Part shown: piece by piece, positions 1 to 9,800 of the stretch
Layout: each line of letters begins with the position of its first letter
Position numbering within the stretch: position 1 is the stretch's first letter
Origin: Planctomycetaceae bacterium
GTDB lineage: Bacteria > Planctomycetota > Planctomycetia > Planctomycetales > Planctomycetaceae
Assembly (NCBI GenBank): GCA_021732415.1
Contig: JAKFVC010000053.1
Coordinates: 30,001-92,761 of the forward strand
Length of the DNA stretch: 62,761 nt
Reading direction: 5' to 3'
Made by a program: the position numbers and the translations under genes
Notes under the pieces: generated by a model
The model's database searches: none
What the model was told of the DNA's origin: nothing
Seen by the model: the letters and a program-made list of their open reading frames with translations, nothing else

Positions 1-129
1 AGCGTGTGTGACGCTGTTAAGAAACGGTGTAGTAATGGTTTACGAGTTTCTGTAAATTCAAATAATCGAGTTTCAGGACAGTTTTGCGATGTGAATCAGG
101 GTCTGTGCATGCGTTTCGAGAAGTTCACT

Positions 130-1149
130 CTAATTCTTGCCCGGCAGTAGGCAGGCAGCAGTGGTTTCTTCTCCCGACGGACGCGAAACCGCCTGGACCC
201 AGGCGAGTGACTGGCAGACGTCATCGAGACTCGGAATGGGAATCAATCCCCCCAGAATTCGCCGGGTAAAGTGGTCCAGCATCAACTCGACTTCGGATCG
301 CTCCGTATTCAGGCTTTCTTGGTGATGGGTATTCCCCACGCGCCAGAGAAGCTGATCTGATCCCGTGAGTGTCGCGTGGCCCAGGGCACAATCGGCCTGG
401 CACTGCAGAGTCATGTCGCTCTCGGTCGGTGTGAGCTTGGATCCGGGAATTCGCAGGCGAATCTCGGCCCGGCCCAGCTCGCCGTCTGTCGCGGAGCGTT
501 TAAAGATCAGGTCCACTTCTCGAATGCGGGTGATGGTGCCCCGTTGCGATGGTGCCGGCAGGACCACTCGCGAACTGATGGACTGCGGTTGCAGGCCGAT
601 CACACAGCGACACCAATCAACGAGCCCCACCAGCAGATCGAGTTCATTCGATTGCCCGGGAACCAGCGGATGCACGGCTTCGGCGGTCGGCAGTGTGAGC
701 TCTAACCGCAAGCGCCGGACGCGGCCCAGCGATGTGGCGAGGAGTTCGCGGAAGCGCAGCGTGGCCGGCGTGTAGCGGCGGCTGAGCTCTGGCATCAAGG
801 AAATTCCTTGATTTGACGCGTCTTTCTGCAACGCATGGATGTGCGAGACATTGTCGCCCATGCTGCCCGCAATGAAGACCGGTTTGAGGTGCTCGCAAGC
901 AAAGTGCAGCGGAATCTCCGCGTGCCAGTTCGCATCAAACAGCAGCACGGCCTCGACGTCACGACGCGCGATTAAGGCATACAGCCCATCCACGCGGTTC
1001 GCTTCCAACTCGAGCGACACAGCCTCGGCACGCGTCTGCACGACATCGTAAACGGCAGTCACCTGAATCCGATCTCGCAACTTGCGAAGAGCGGGATAGT
1101 ACCGGCTTTCCCATGCCGGACCGAATCCGATGATCCCGACTTTGAGCAT
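130..1149 (-). CDS. Gfo/Idh/MocA-family oxidoreductase
   Basis: Predicted NAD(P)-dependent oxidoreductase of the Gfo/Idh/MocA type. The N-terminus (LKVGIIGFGPAWESRYYPAL) is a Rossmann beta-alpha-beta start, although the glycine spacing GFGPAW departs from the classical GxGxxG. The next part (AVYDVVQTRAEAV, then the DVEAVLLF region) matches the usual cofactor domain, and the C-terminal two thirds would be the substrate domain. Length of 339 aa is normal for the family. A GTG codon precedes the ATG at 1149; I chose the ATG. The usual EKP motif is not evident (LKPVFIAG stands near that place), so cofactor use and catalysis are uncertain. The substrate cannot be told from sequence. It is followed upstream by a palindromic element and seems to be a single-gene unit. 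Confidence 0.8.
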   Translation of the reverse strand: MLKVGIIGFGPAWESRYYPALRKLRDRIQVTAVYDVVQTRAEAVSLELEANRVDGLYALIARRDVEAVLLFDANWHAEIPLHFACEHLKPVFIAGSMGDNVSHIHALQKDASNQGISLMPELSRRYTPATLRFRELLATSLGRVRRLRLELTLPTAEAVHPLVPGQSNELDLLVGLVDWCRCVIGLQPQSISSRVVLPAPSQRGTITRIREVDLIFKRSATDGELGRAEIRLRIPGSKLTPTESDMTLQCQADCALGHATLTGSDQLLWRVGNTHHQESLNTERSEVELMLDHFTRRILGGLIPIPSLDDVCQSLAWVQAVSRPSGEETTAACLLPGKN

Positions 1150-1254
1150 CACGAGGCCGTGAAAAGGTGACGAGTCAACTAGAGCAAAACGAGGTGCGTA
1201 ACATCTCCGACAGACCCTATCTTAAACTCCCGGCGCCAGAAATCCCAGCAGCGT

Positions 1255-1422
1255 GTATCGTGGGACGGGTCTCCAGGCCCGTCCGTCCCCCTTGTAGCCG
1301 CATTTCGCCAGAATGCGGGTGTTTGCCGGACACGCTTCCGTATTCTGGCGACTGCAGTTACAGGGGCGATTTCCCAATCAAGTCGGCTGGACGGACGGGC
1401 CTGGAGACCCGTCCCACGATAC
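1255..1422. repeat. Inverted-repeat element, family R1 (short form)
   Basis: Two 34-bp arms (1255-1288 and 1389-1422) are inverted copies beginning GTATCGTGGGACGGGTCTCC. Each arm alone can also fold, with GGACGGG pairing to CCCGTCC across an 8-nt loop. The ~100-bp centre differs from the other R1 copies. The element ends exactly next to the stop codon of the transglutaminase-like gene, so on the minus strand it could act as its 3' hairpin. Other R1 copies lie at 31309, 33455, 36324, 49487 (hairpin only) and 62095. Confidence 0.85.
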
Positions 1423-2964
1423 TTACTTCCTGTAAGTCACCGTCTTGACCTTCAAGTCCATATTCCCAATCACGCGCAAAATCGGCAGAAAACTGGCCGT
1501 CGGAGCCGTCTCATTATCCTGAAAACCGGTATCCGCCAGCTTGATATGCGCCGCCCCAATCCCCCCCAGTCCCAACGTCGCGTCGAGCGGAATCCACTTG
1601 CCGTTGAGGAACACTTCCGTCCACATGTGACCGCCAAACGCTTCGAGACTCTCGGCATAGACAAACCCTACCACCACCCGTGACGGGATCTTCTTGACCC
1701 GACACATGGCCGCCAACAGGCAAGCATGCTCGGTGCAGTCTCCTTCCATGCTTTCGGCCACCTCCGCGGCGGTCCCCAAAGCCGTCGAAAAGTTCTTCTT
1801 CTTCAGATTGTCATGGACGTAACTCTCCATTTTGACCGCGATATCCCACGGCGCCGTGAGGTCTCCCGCCGCCGCTTCGGCATGCTTGATGACGCGTTCG
1901 TCGTCGGACTGCAGATACCGATTGGGCGTTGAAAAATCGGCCGCAACGGTCTTAGCCGGCCCAGCCGCAGGAGCCGTCGGCCGGATCGAAGTCACCGTCA
2001 ATTCGGCCGTCTCCGGACCGGTCGACTTGATTGTCTGCGTATCTCCCGAGGGAATCTCCATTGCGGGATTGTGCCCCTTCACGGTCACCAGATAGACAAT
2101 TTCCTGGGTCTCATACGGCTTCTGAATCGGCGGCTGAATCTTGATCAGCGTCTCGATCGCGATGTCCATTTCCGCGCCGGAGATCTTCTTGAGAGCCTCT
2201 TCACGCGATACGCGGTATGTCGACATGTCGACACCTAATAAAGCCATCGACGATTTCAGTGTGTTCCCTTGGTCGTCGATCCAGTATTTGGTGACAAATC
2301 CTGGCACCACCGACTGGGTGAGATCCACGCGTCTGAGCTTGTGTTTCTTGCCGTCCAATAGCGTGGTTTCTTCTGCATCTTTCCCGGTCACAGAGATGGT
2401 GGCGATCTGATTCATTTCCGGCAGAAAGATTTTGAATTCCTGCTTCTCGCCGGTTTTCAAGGGCTGCTCTCGCAACATTCGATCCTGGTACGCGGGAGAC
2501 TTATTCTCCTTGTCCCAGGTGATCGACTTTTTGCTGGTTTTGCCCGCATTGGCAATCGACAACTCCAGCTTGTCGCCGTTCACCACACCCGTCGTTCGAG
2601 TAAACGAAGCCGGCGGATTCTCGTTCTTGAATTCCACGGACACCAGTTGCCCGTCGAGCGTTTCCTCGGTGAACATGGTCATCTTCATCTTCAGTTCCTG
2701 CCCGAACCGCTTGATGATCATCATCGTTTCGCCTTCCGAGCGAATCAGCTCGCGGCCCTCTCGCTTGATGTTGAGCGTATTCGACCGCGAATAGCCGATA
2801 CGGTCCTTGCCCATGTAGATGACGTTCCACTCTTCGTCAGCCGGCGTTTTTGCCGCATCAGCGGGCTTGGTTTGGGCGAGAGCGGGCCGAGAAAAAACAG
2901 ACTCAGACAGCAGCCAGCCAGCAGCAAGAATGGCCAGGCAAAACAAACGGCGGGTACCAGTCAC
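1423..2964 (-). CDS. Secreted transglutaminase-like domain protein
   Basis: Exported protein with a C-terminal transglutaminase-like (papain-fold) domain. An N-terminal signal peptide ends near ALAQ. The core triad is visible: Cys about residue 410 in EGDCTEHACLLAAMCR, His about 446 in GGHMWTEVFL, and Asp about 461 in WIPLDATLG. The ~350 residues before it look like a beta-rich extracytoplasmic region. A longer reading frame starts at a TTG (2985), but GTG at 2964 has an AAGGAG ribosome site 6 nt upstream, so I used it (513 aa). Family members act as proteases, amidases or crosslinking enzymes; the substrate here is unknown. The preceding intergenic gap to xerC is short (~90 nt), so the two may be co-transcribed. 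Confidence 0.85.
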   Translation of the reverse strand: MTGTRRLFCLAILAAGWLLSESVFSRPALAQTKPADAAKTPADEEWNVIYMGKDRIGYSRSNTLNIKREGRELIRSEGETMMIIKRFGQELKMKMTMFTEETLDGQLVSVEFKNENPPASFTRTTGVVNGDKLELSIANAGKTSKKSITWDKENKSPAYQDRMLREQPLKTGEKQEFKIFLPEMNQIATISVTGKDAEETTLLDGKKHKLRRVDLTQSVVPGFVTKYWIDDQGNTLKSSMALLGVDMSTYRVSREEALKKISGAEMDIAIETLIKIQPPIQKPYETQEIVYLVTVKGHNPAMEIPSGDTQTIKSTGPETAELTVTSIRPTAPAAGPAKTVAADFSTPNRYLQSDDERVIKHAEAAAGDLTAPWDIAVKMESYVHDNLKKKNFSTALGTAAEVAESMEGDCTEHACLLAAMCRVKKIPSRVVVGFVYAESLEAFGGHMWTEVFLNGKWIPLDATLGLGGIGAAHIKLADTGFQDNETAPTASFLPILRVIGNMDLKVKTVTYRK

Positions 2965-3053
2965 AGCCGGCTCCTTCGTGAGCAATGGAGAGAGATTGAT
3001 CCCTCAACTTTACCGGAGCCAAACCGCGAAGTCACGGGAGATCCCGCGAACTT

Positions 3054-4043
3054 CTACTCCCCGTCCGCATCCAAATTCCCCGCAGCATGCGGATGAGCCT
3101 TCTCATAAGTCTCCCGCAGCCGCTTGGTGCTGACGTGCGTATAAATTTGGGTCGTCGTCAGGCTCTTATGCCCGAGCAGTTCCTGGACACTCCGCAGATC
3201 GGCCCCACCATCCAGCAAATGGGTCGCAAACGTATGCCGCAGCGTATGCGGGGTCGTAACCTTCTCCAACCCTGTCTGCTCCAGATACTTCTCCAGCATC
3301 CGCCCAATACTCCGAGTCGTAATCCGAGTCCCATTCTTATTGAGGAACATCGCATCTCGATGAGTCGGGTTCGCGTTGTCTGTCGGTTCCCGAACCTCCA
3401 GCCACCGCGCCAGGGCCTTCGAAGCATGCCGCCCGATGGGAGCAATCCGTTCCTTGCGACCCTTCCCCAGCACCTTGATCACATCCGCATCCCGGTTCCA
3501 GTCGGCAATATTCAGCCCGACCAATTCCGCGACGCGCAGCCCGGCCGAATACAGCGTCTCCAGGATCGCCCGATCCCGTAACCCCAGCGGCTCCATGGGA
3601 TTCGGCGCCTCAAGCAGCGTGACGATGTGCTCGGCCGTCAGAAAATGCGGCAGCTTCCGTCCCGCTCGAGGCGTCCGTAACGCCTTGGCAGGATTGGCCT
3701 GGACGAGTTGCTCGCGGCAGCAGAAGCGAAAGAACGTCCGCAAGCACGCCAGCCGCCGGGCAATCGTGGTCTTCGAGTACTCACACTCGTGCAGATAGGC
3801 CACAAACCCGCGCAGCGTAGTAATGGTCAGCTCATCCAAAGACGAAACTGGGCCAACTCGGTCGATCAGGTAGTCCTGGAAGCTCGCGAGATCCTCGCTG
3901 TACGATTTGATCGTCAGCGGCGACGAGTTCCGTTCGATCTTGAGGTACCTCAAAAACCGATCAAACGCATCGAGCACCGCCCGCCCGACGGTAGCCTGCT
4001 CTGCTGTCGCCTGACTCTCCGAGTCGGGTGTTTTCTGAATCAT
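3054..4043 (-). CDS. xerC: Tyrosine recombinase XerC-like
   Basis: Site-specific tyrosine recombinase of the XerC/XerD size class (329 aa), expected to resolve chromosome dimers at dif with a partner. An N-terminal SAM-like core-binding domain (about 22-110) precedes the catalytic domain. Catalytic residues are all visible: Arg170 (SAGLRVAEL), Lys194 (GKGRKE), His266 and Arg269 (PHTLRH), His292 (LLGHKS) and nucleophile Tyr301 (TQIYTHVS). The N-terminal residues [10 protein letters not shown] are encoded by a copy of dispersed hairpin R2 (4010-4031), so the annotated ATG at 4043 may carry a repeat-derived extension; a GTG at RAVLDAF is the alternative start. Xer versus integron or phage integrase: length and lack of insertions favour Xer. 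No dif site was identified. Confidence 0.9.
   Translation of the reverse strand: MIQKTPDSESQATAEQATVGRAVLDAFDRFLRYLKIERNSSPLTIKSYSEDLASFQDYLIDRVGPVSSLDELTITTLRGFVAYLHECEYSKTTIARRLACLRTFFRFCCREQLVQANPAKALRTPRAGRKLPHFLTAEHIVTLLEAPNPMEPLGLRDRAILETLYSAGLRVAELVGLNIADWNRDADVIKVLGKGRKERIAPIGRHASKALARWLEVREPTDNANPTHRDAMFLNKNGTRITTRSIGRMLEKYLEQTGLEKVTTPHTLRHTFATHLLDGGADLRSVQELLGHKSLTTTQIYTHVSTKRLRETYEKAHPHAAGNLDADGE
4010..4031. repeat. Hairpin repeat R2 (inside xerC 5' end)
   Basis: Core CTGACTCTCCGAGTCGGGTG, where GACTC pairs with GAGTC over a 3-nt loop. The same unit recurs at 4675-4733 (twice), 5166-5231 (inverted pair), 39974, 40013, 56656 and 56706. Here it lies within the first codons of the recombinase gene. 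Confidence 0.75.
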
Positions 4044-4070
4044 CAGCCCCGCCCTCCATCCCCAACCCAG

Positions 4071-4103
4071 GCGAGCGTCCGGCGTAAGCCGGATGGTTGT
4101 TAG
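4071..4103. repeat. Repeat R3, single arm
   Basis: Sequence GCGAGCGTCCGGCGTAAGCC followed by GGATGGTTGT. TCCGGC pairs with GCCGGA over a GTAA loop. The same unit forms both arms of a larger inverted pair at 56543-56840. It sits just upstream of xerC. Confidence 0.75.
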
Positions 4104-4150
4104 CCGGCATCAGGCTATCAGAGACGTCCCATTCGAACCAGCAACCCCTC

Positions 4151-4229
4151 GTGAGCGGCACGGCGCTAGCCGCCGGTTCTTCCAACATCGGCGATATCCA
4201 GAACCGGTGGCTAGCGCCAGTCCGCTCAC
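4151..4229. repeat. Inverted-repeat element R4, copy 1
   Basis: A ~79-bp palindromic element whose arms begin GTGAGCGGCACGGCGCTAGC and end with the near complement (GGTGGCTAGCGCC...CCGCTCAC). A second copy with a different centre is at 4758-4839. It lies between xerC and the small gene at 4240. Confidence 0.8.
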
Positions 4230-4239
4230 AGGCAAACGA

Positions 4240-4473
4240 CTACTCCGGCAGCGTCTCGCGCAGCGACAGCCGGGATTCCGCCTGATGTTCGCGTTGGAGC
4301 CGGCGGACCTTCTGGCTGAGCACTGCGGCATCATACCAGGAAAAGCTGAGATCTTTATCAGCCGCATAGCGACCAAACGTCTGCAGCAAAGTCGCGGCGC
4401 TGTCGTCGTCATACAAGAAGACGTACCGTTCCCCCTCTTTCACGAGAGCCAGCACATTCACGCCACGATCCAT
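4240..4473 (-). CDS. Small conserved-looking hypothetical protein
   Basis: A 77-aa soluble protein that I do not recognise as a named family. The start ATG has a GAGGG ribosome site about 8 nt upstream. The N-terminal half (VLALVKEGERYVFLYDDDSA) reads like a beta hairpin with an acidic turn and the C-terminal half like a charged helix rich in Arg and Glu. It has no signal peptide or membrane segment. Codon use and the ribosome site support a real gene, but it stands alone between palindromic elements and nothing indicates a role. Confidence 0.6.
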   Translation of the reverse strand: MDRGVNVLALVKEGERYVFLYDDDSAATLLQTFGRYAADKDLSFSWYDAAVLSQKVRRLQREHQAESRLSLRETLPE

Positions 4474-4674
4474 GGGGTCACCCTCGACGAAAGGCCGCAG
4501 TCAACAAAAGGCCGCAGACGGCTCGACAAAAGACCGCAGTCGAACAGTACCCCTTAGATCGGATTCCCGGCGGTCGGTTATCGAGAATTCTCGCCGCGCA
4601 GCCCGCAGAATGGCGGAACTTCAGGTTGAGTAACGCCTTAAGAAACGAAAAAAGGCACGGCGAAGCCGGTGCCC

Positions 4675-4733
4675 CGTAGCCCGACTCTCCGAGTCGGGAC
4701 TCTTCTGTAGCTTGACTCTCCGAGTCGGGACCT
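4675..4733. repeat. Repeat R2, two tandem units
   Basis: Two direct copies of GTAGCCCGACTCTCCGAGTC / GTAGCTTGACTCTCCGAGTC about 30 bp apart, each able to form its own 8-bp hairpin. They lie immediately before the second R4 element. Confidence 0.75.
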
Positions 4734-4757
4734 CCTCGCCAGGCAAGCACCCATCTC

Positions 4758-4839
4758 GTGAGCGGCACGGCGCTAGCCGCCGGTTCCTGCAGATTGGATG
4801 TCGGACCCCAAAACCGGTGGCTAGCGCCATTCCGCTCAC
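4758..4839. repeat. Inverted-repeat element R4, copy 2
   Basis: Arms match R4 copy 1 (GTGAGCGGCACGGCGCTAGC ... GGTGGCTAGCGCC ... CCGCTCAC), with a different ~20-bp centre. This suggests arms are conserved while centres drift. Confidence 0.8.
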
Positions 4840-4840
4840 A

Positions 4841-5393
4841 AACTGCGAGCGATCCCTTTGATCCCTTCAACTTCTTTGACTTCTTCCCCCTTTTCGGCCC
4901 CTCTCGCCCTCTTGAACTCTTTGAATTCTTCGATCCCTTCGAATCTACTCTCTACTTTCCCGTATCAACTTTCTCGCCGACAGGCGCCCCTTCGACTTCT
5001 TTGACCCCTTCGGCCCCTTTCGACCCCTTCGACTTCTTTGACCTCTTCGTTCCCTTCGAATCTACTCACTACTTTCCCGTATCAACTCTCTCGCCGACAG
5101 GCGCCCCTTCGACTTCTTTGAATTCTTTGGTCCCTTCGCCGGGAGGCGAAAGCCTCGTTGTCGCTGTAGCCCGACTCTCCGAGTCGGGACCTCCTCATCA
5201 GGCAAGCACCCGACTCAGAGAGTCGGGCTACGACGAAGAAGGCGATCCCTTTGATCCCTTCGACTTCTTTGAACTCTTCGTTCCCTTCGAATCTACTCAC
5301 TACATTCCCGTATCAACTCTCTCGCCGACAGGCGCCCCTTCGATTTCTTTGAACTCTTCAACTTCTTTGATCCCTTCGATCCGCCGTACTGAC
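4841..5393. repeat. Pyrimidine-rich degenerate tandem repeat region
   Basis: A ~550-bp stretch with no gene. It is built from short units such as CCCTTCGACTTCTTTGA and from three longer copies (about 4941-5003, 5055-5121 and 5284-5352) containing TTTCCCGTATCAACT...TCTCGCCGACAGGCGCCCC. The strand is strongly asymmetric, C/T on plus and G/A on minus. An R2 inverted pair interrupts it. Both strands contain open frames, but their products are low-complexity (FDPFDFFDLF type), so I do not call a gene. Confidence 0.8.
5166..5231. repeat. Repeat R2, inverted pair
   Basis: Two R2 units face each other (GTAGCCCGACTCTCCGAGTC and its complement ending AGTCGGGCTAC), separated by about 20 bp, inside the pyrimidine-rich tandem region. 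It interrupts the tandem pattern as if inserted into it. Confidence 0.75.
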
Positions 5394-5413
5394 AACTGAC
5401 CAACGCGAAATGC

Positions 5414-5448
5414 AAAAAACCGCAGCCTCAACAATTTTGAGGCTGCGG
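5414..5448 (-). terminator. Intrinsic terminator of the DUF1559 gene
   Basis: On the minus strand, a perfect 12-bp stem CCGCAGCCTCAA / TTGAGGCTGCGG with a 5-nt loop is followed by TTTTTT. It lies about 45 nt past the stop codon of the gene at 5492-6571. Confidence 0.9.
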
Positions 5449-5491
5449 CTTGCGCAATTGTTCTGTCACGAAATCACTACGACACCGAGAC

Positions 5492-6571
5492 TTAGTAATC
5501 CTGAGTCAGCGGAGTCTGCTGGCGGCGAACACCCTGCGGAGAGTGCAGCAACCCCAAGACCCGGTAGTCGATATCCTGGCTGATCGAGCCCGTATGACCG
5601 TCGGCGTAAACGACGTTGACCAGACCCGTGTGCAATGAGGTCATGCCCGCCCATTTACCCGTCACACCGGTACCTCGATTGGCATTCGGCTTGAAGTATT
5701 GGGCATCGGACCCCAAGGTATTCGAGAGTGCCAAGGTCGGCAATGCAGGCGGCGTGGCCTTTGCCAGGCCCAGTGACGCAATACCCAAGCCAACGCCGGC
5801 TTGCAGAGAGCCCGGGTTGAATCCAGACGCGCCAGCGGCGTTCATCGCGGGCAGGTTCAGTGTCTCACCGAACAAAATCGTAGAACCAGTGCCGTCGCCC
5901 TGATTGATGGAATCCAAGCTCGTACGATAATTGTCTGTGGCATCCGGGAACCAGAAGGTACCCGTCGCACGAGAGGTCTGGCGGTCGGTCGTCGTGGCGG
6001 TCGCACCTGCGGTGCCGTCCCAGTCGAACGAAGCTGCCGAATGGTCAGTGGCGCTGAAGTCGTAGGATGCCGTAACACCCGCGGCTGTCCCTGTCCACTC
6101 ACCGTAACCAATGTTCCCACCGTAGCTTAGGCCACCGGGCTGCCTGAAGTGGTTGACGTCATTCGGGCACTGCAAGAACGAGTAGCTACCACCGAGCACG
6201 CTGGTCACGGCAGTCGCAGCCAAGGGGGCTGTCGTTGCCTGGCTGATGTATTCCATCACGTCAGCACGATCCATGTAGGACATCAGCTGCAAGGCCCAGA
6301 TCGTATTCCCCGAGCTCGAAGCCAAACCAGGAGCGGGCTCAGACAAGAGCGGCAATCCGCCCTGACGAGCCGTCGCGAAGTTAATAGAAGCCATCCCCAA
6401 GCTGCGAATGTTATTGAGACATTGCACGCGGCGAGCGGCCTCGCGAGCACTTTGCACAGCGGGCAGAACGAGTGACATCAGCGTCGCGATGATGGAAATC
6501 ACGACGAGCAATTCGATGAGCGTAAATCCTCGGCGGGCGGGCAGAGGTCTGCGAGCAGACAGCCTTTTCAT
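5492..6571 (-). CDS. DUF1559 prepilin-like protein
   Basis: Secreted or pilus-associated protein of the planctomycete DUF1559 family (359 aa). The type III signal is [20 protein letters not shown]: cleavage after Gly, methylated Phe, Glu at +5, then a hydrophobic helix that would anchor or pack the fibre. The following [20 protein letters not shown] is the usual family continuation. Near the C-terminus [12 protein letters not shown] fits the H-X9-DG motif. A GGAG site stands about 9 nt before the ATG. It is the last gene of the minus-strand pilus/secretion cluster, but a 311-nt gap separates it from the K-like gene and it has its own terminator, so it is probably its own transcript. DUF1559 genes occur in very many copies in planctomycetes and most have no known role. 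Confidence 0.9.
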   Translation of the reverse strand: MKRLSARRPLPARRGFTLIELLVVISIIATLMSLVLPAVQSAREAARRVQCLNNIRSLGMASINFATARQGGLPLLSEPAPGLASSSGNTIWALQLMSYMDRADVMEYISQATTAPLAATAVTSVLGGSYSFLQCPNDVNHFRQPGGLSYGGNIGYGEWTGTAAGVTASYDFSATDHSAASFDWDGTAGATATTTDRQTSRATGTFWFPDATDNYRTSLDSINQGDGTGSTILFGETLNLPAMNAAGASGFNPGSLQAGVGLGIASLGLAKATPPALPTLALSNTLGSDAQYFKPNANRGTGVTGKWAGMTSLHTGLVNVVYADGHTGSISQDIDYRVLGLLHSPQGVRRQQTPLTQDY

Positions 6572-6882
6572 GTTTCAGACTCCAAGACAAGTGACAGGAT
6601 CAAACAATATGCGCTAAAACCAGCGAGGACATCTCGCAGGCGACGGTCAGACAGTGGAGAACATCGATAGAGGGATCAGGAGAGAAACTCCGACCCCAGA
6701 TTCAGTGGAGAGCAGTGCCAGAGTATCGCGATGCACACCTCCTTCCCATTATGCTAAGCAACTCTCGTGCGGTAAACAAAAAATCGGTGAAATGCGTGTT
6801 TTTGAGCGTTTTACGAGCAATCTGGGCGAAAGACACCAAAGCATAGGTTTCAATCTGCCGCAAATTGCGTCGCTGCTCCAAT
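6572..6882. other. Intergenic stretch, promoter region of DUF1559 gene
   Basis: A 311-base gap between the K-like gene and the DUF1559 gene, both on minus. I see no gene or repeat family here. It should contain the promoter of the DUF1559 gene, but I could not identify convincing -35/-10 boxes. Confidence 0.4.
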
Positions 6883-9800
6883 TTACTGTATGGTCTTGCG
6901 ATATTGGACAAATTTCCGGAAATCGAACTTTCCAGTGTTACTGTCATACGCCGATTCCGGAAGGCTACGATCAATGATGAAGAACCCGCGATGATCTTGC
7001 GTTCCATCCAGTTGCGCTCCAATTTGCACTCCGTTGGGTTGCTCGACAGCTTCAAAAAAGCGGGTTGAAATCCAAACGATAAAGACGTTGCTACGTGTGG
7101 TCGTATTATTGGCGACCTTGCGAAGCAAGCGGTGTTTGGAAACCGGGTCAACCAAGTCGCCGCCGCCAGGTGTAATTTGGGGGCGGTCCGATATCGTTCG
7201 AGCTTCGAACAATGTGCGACGGTCGGATTGTTGGGGCAAAGAACCGGCATTTTGTGCAGCGATCACGTCGAGCGGCAAGCTACGCAGAATCGTATCTTCA
7301 AGGCTCGCACTGCTTCTTTCCGCATATGTCATTGATCTAAACGGACGTCCTTGGGGGGTGCCCGGTAGGATGAGCCCCGTCAGCGGGTCAACTCCATCTC
7401 GCGACGCCAGGAACTGCAACCACCAATCTCTGGCGTATGTGCCGCTCGGCTCAAACTGGTCCACCAGCATTGCCGCTTCTGACGCATACTGCGGTGTATG
7501 GTGTCCATCAATGACGCCTGTTGTCGGGTTATCTGGGTCGTCAATTACACCCGCTAACACACCACGCGTCCTAAGCGTATTGAGATTGATAGCTCCCGAA
7601 GTCCTTATGGCGTATGGATAGACTCGCATATTCTGCTCGGTCTGAGTCGGGACCTCCAGAAGTTCTAAAATGCGATACCACCGATTGTTCTTAATGTCGC
7701 TGACTGCAGTGGCGGCAGTTGGTACTGTTGCTGCAGGAATACCGCCGGTGAGATTGTCGTAGTGTTGCGGTCGCAAGAACCGCTCTTGTGCCAAGAACGA
7801 CGCTTGTCCGGTGGCTGAATTATCGAACTTCGTGGTCTGACCAACGCGTCTCGTCACTTCGTCTGGACCATAAAGGGGAATGGACAGCAGATCGATTGGC
7901 GAGGCAAAGTCACGATCAAAGTGGAGCTGCAACTGAGTGAAAGAACCAGACAATGGAGAGTTACTGTTGTAGCCTTGCAGTGTGTGTGCTTGGTAGGCGA
8001 CTGGTGCAGCACCGGGCGCCCCTGTAGCGGTCACATGATCGGCCTCTGCGAGATTTCGCGAAAACGGTTGGGCACGCTCCTTGCTTCTTAATCCGACCAA
8101 TGCTGCTTGAACTTCGGTTGCTCCATCGTTCTTGCTCAATTTGAATTCCCGCCATGTCGGCATGACCAGGCGATCGACTTCAACCCACGGATTGTCAACT
8201 GACTGACTCGTATGATCAGCGGCATTTGACGAGTAACTCACGGGCATCGTGCGCCGCGGGTTAGCCCGGCGTCGCAAGACGAATGTGTGGGGAGTTCCCG
8301 TTTCTTGTGCTAGGGACACATTGCCACCTGGGCCGCCGAATAAGAAGTTACCGGCAGTCGTGACGTCCGCTCCTGCACCAACGACCGTCGAGCTTGCGCT
8401 GCCATTGGTCAGACGGAACTTAGTCGTGTCATTATTGGCGCCGGCCGTTTGCGGAATGAGGTCGAGGTCCAAGGTTGTCGAGAGTGGTGCAATCAATGTT
8501 GCTGCTGTGGTGAAGTCAGGCGTTGCGGCACCCGTCGTTTCGACTCTGAATAAACTGGGAAAATTCTTCGTGTTCATGCTCGCCGGGTCCAAAGCGGGTG
8601 GACCCCCACGCGTGCCGATCGTAAACAGACCTCCTGGAGTGATCACACTTGTGCTATTGCCGCTCAACAAAGTTAATTGCACGCGATCGGTCTCATCACC
8701 AGTATTTGGAGTGCCGTCGGGATCGTCTTGCACGGCAATTTGCCATGCTCCTGATGACAGGTCGACGTTAAAGGGGGATGCATTTCGCAGTTCCATATAG
8801 GTGTAGAAGCGATCCGCTGCACCTTCACTATCATTGACTTGGGTCGCCTTATGATCCTGATAAGTCGGTGGGGTGTTTCCCGCACCATCGTCGACACGTC
8901 GTGAGATGATTCCCAAGAGTTCACTAAGTGTGAGCGTTTGTGCTTCGACACCGTAAACAACAGCACGATCGACGTTCGTTGTTTCCGGGTCACCAATGGC
9001 ATTGTAGGCGTTATCGTCCAAGCTCCAGCCATCGCCAAGATTTTTGTCGTATTCGAACTTGGTGATTACGTCGTCTCGGTCAAGCTCATCAACCACATTG
9101 ACCGCAAATTGAGCCATCTCTTTCAATTGAGCGTTTGTGTACAACTGATTGGCGGCATTGGTCGTCGTATAGGGCGTGGTATCCATTCCCCCTCCGAGCG
9201 TGTAAAGCAGGACGTAGATATCTCTCGCCATAAGTTGGCGATCATATCGCGCCCAGTACTCTTGATCATTCGGCGAGGGTGATCCACTCGGGGAGTTTGC
9301 ATTCCATGAGGGTGAAGTCAACGGGGTATTGGGAATCGTTACCGTAGGCGCTGGGTGAGCCGTTAATTCACGATAAACGGGGGCCGTAATAGGAGTGCCA
9401 CTTGTGGTCGTGTCGTATCCCGCCAACAACCGATTCAAATTTAGCCTTAATTGAGTCAGCGTTGACGATGTATTCAACGGGTTTTGCTCCATGAACAACA
9501 ACTGACGCAGTGCCTGTCGGAAGGGTTCGTTGGCCGCATTTCCTAAAGGAGAGACGAATGCTGGGGGGAATTCAAGATGCCCATCGTTGTTAGAGTCTGC
9601 ATTGAATTCCCAGATTCGTCGAACATAGGGACCCGCTCCGAAATTCTTACGGTCATGGCTAAGAACTGTGAATTGGCTGCGAACGGCATCTGCTCGGGCG
9701 TTTAGTCGAAAATTAAAGGGGGCCAAATCACGGACGCGTGCTTCAATCTTGGCATTGGCGAGGTCGGAGTTTGTGGCCTGCAATTCAAACATATTGTCTG

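Noticed and set aside
4758-5399. 213-aa frame of FDPFDFFDLF repeats
   Set aside because: Translation of the pyrimidine tandem region and of two repeat families; no ribosome site and low complexity.
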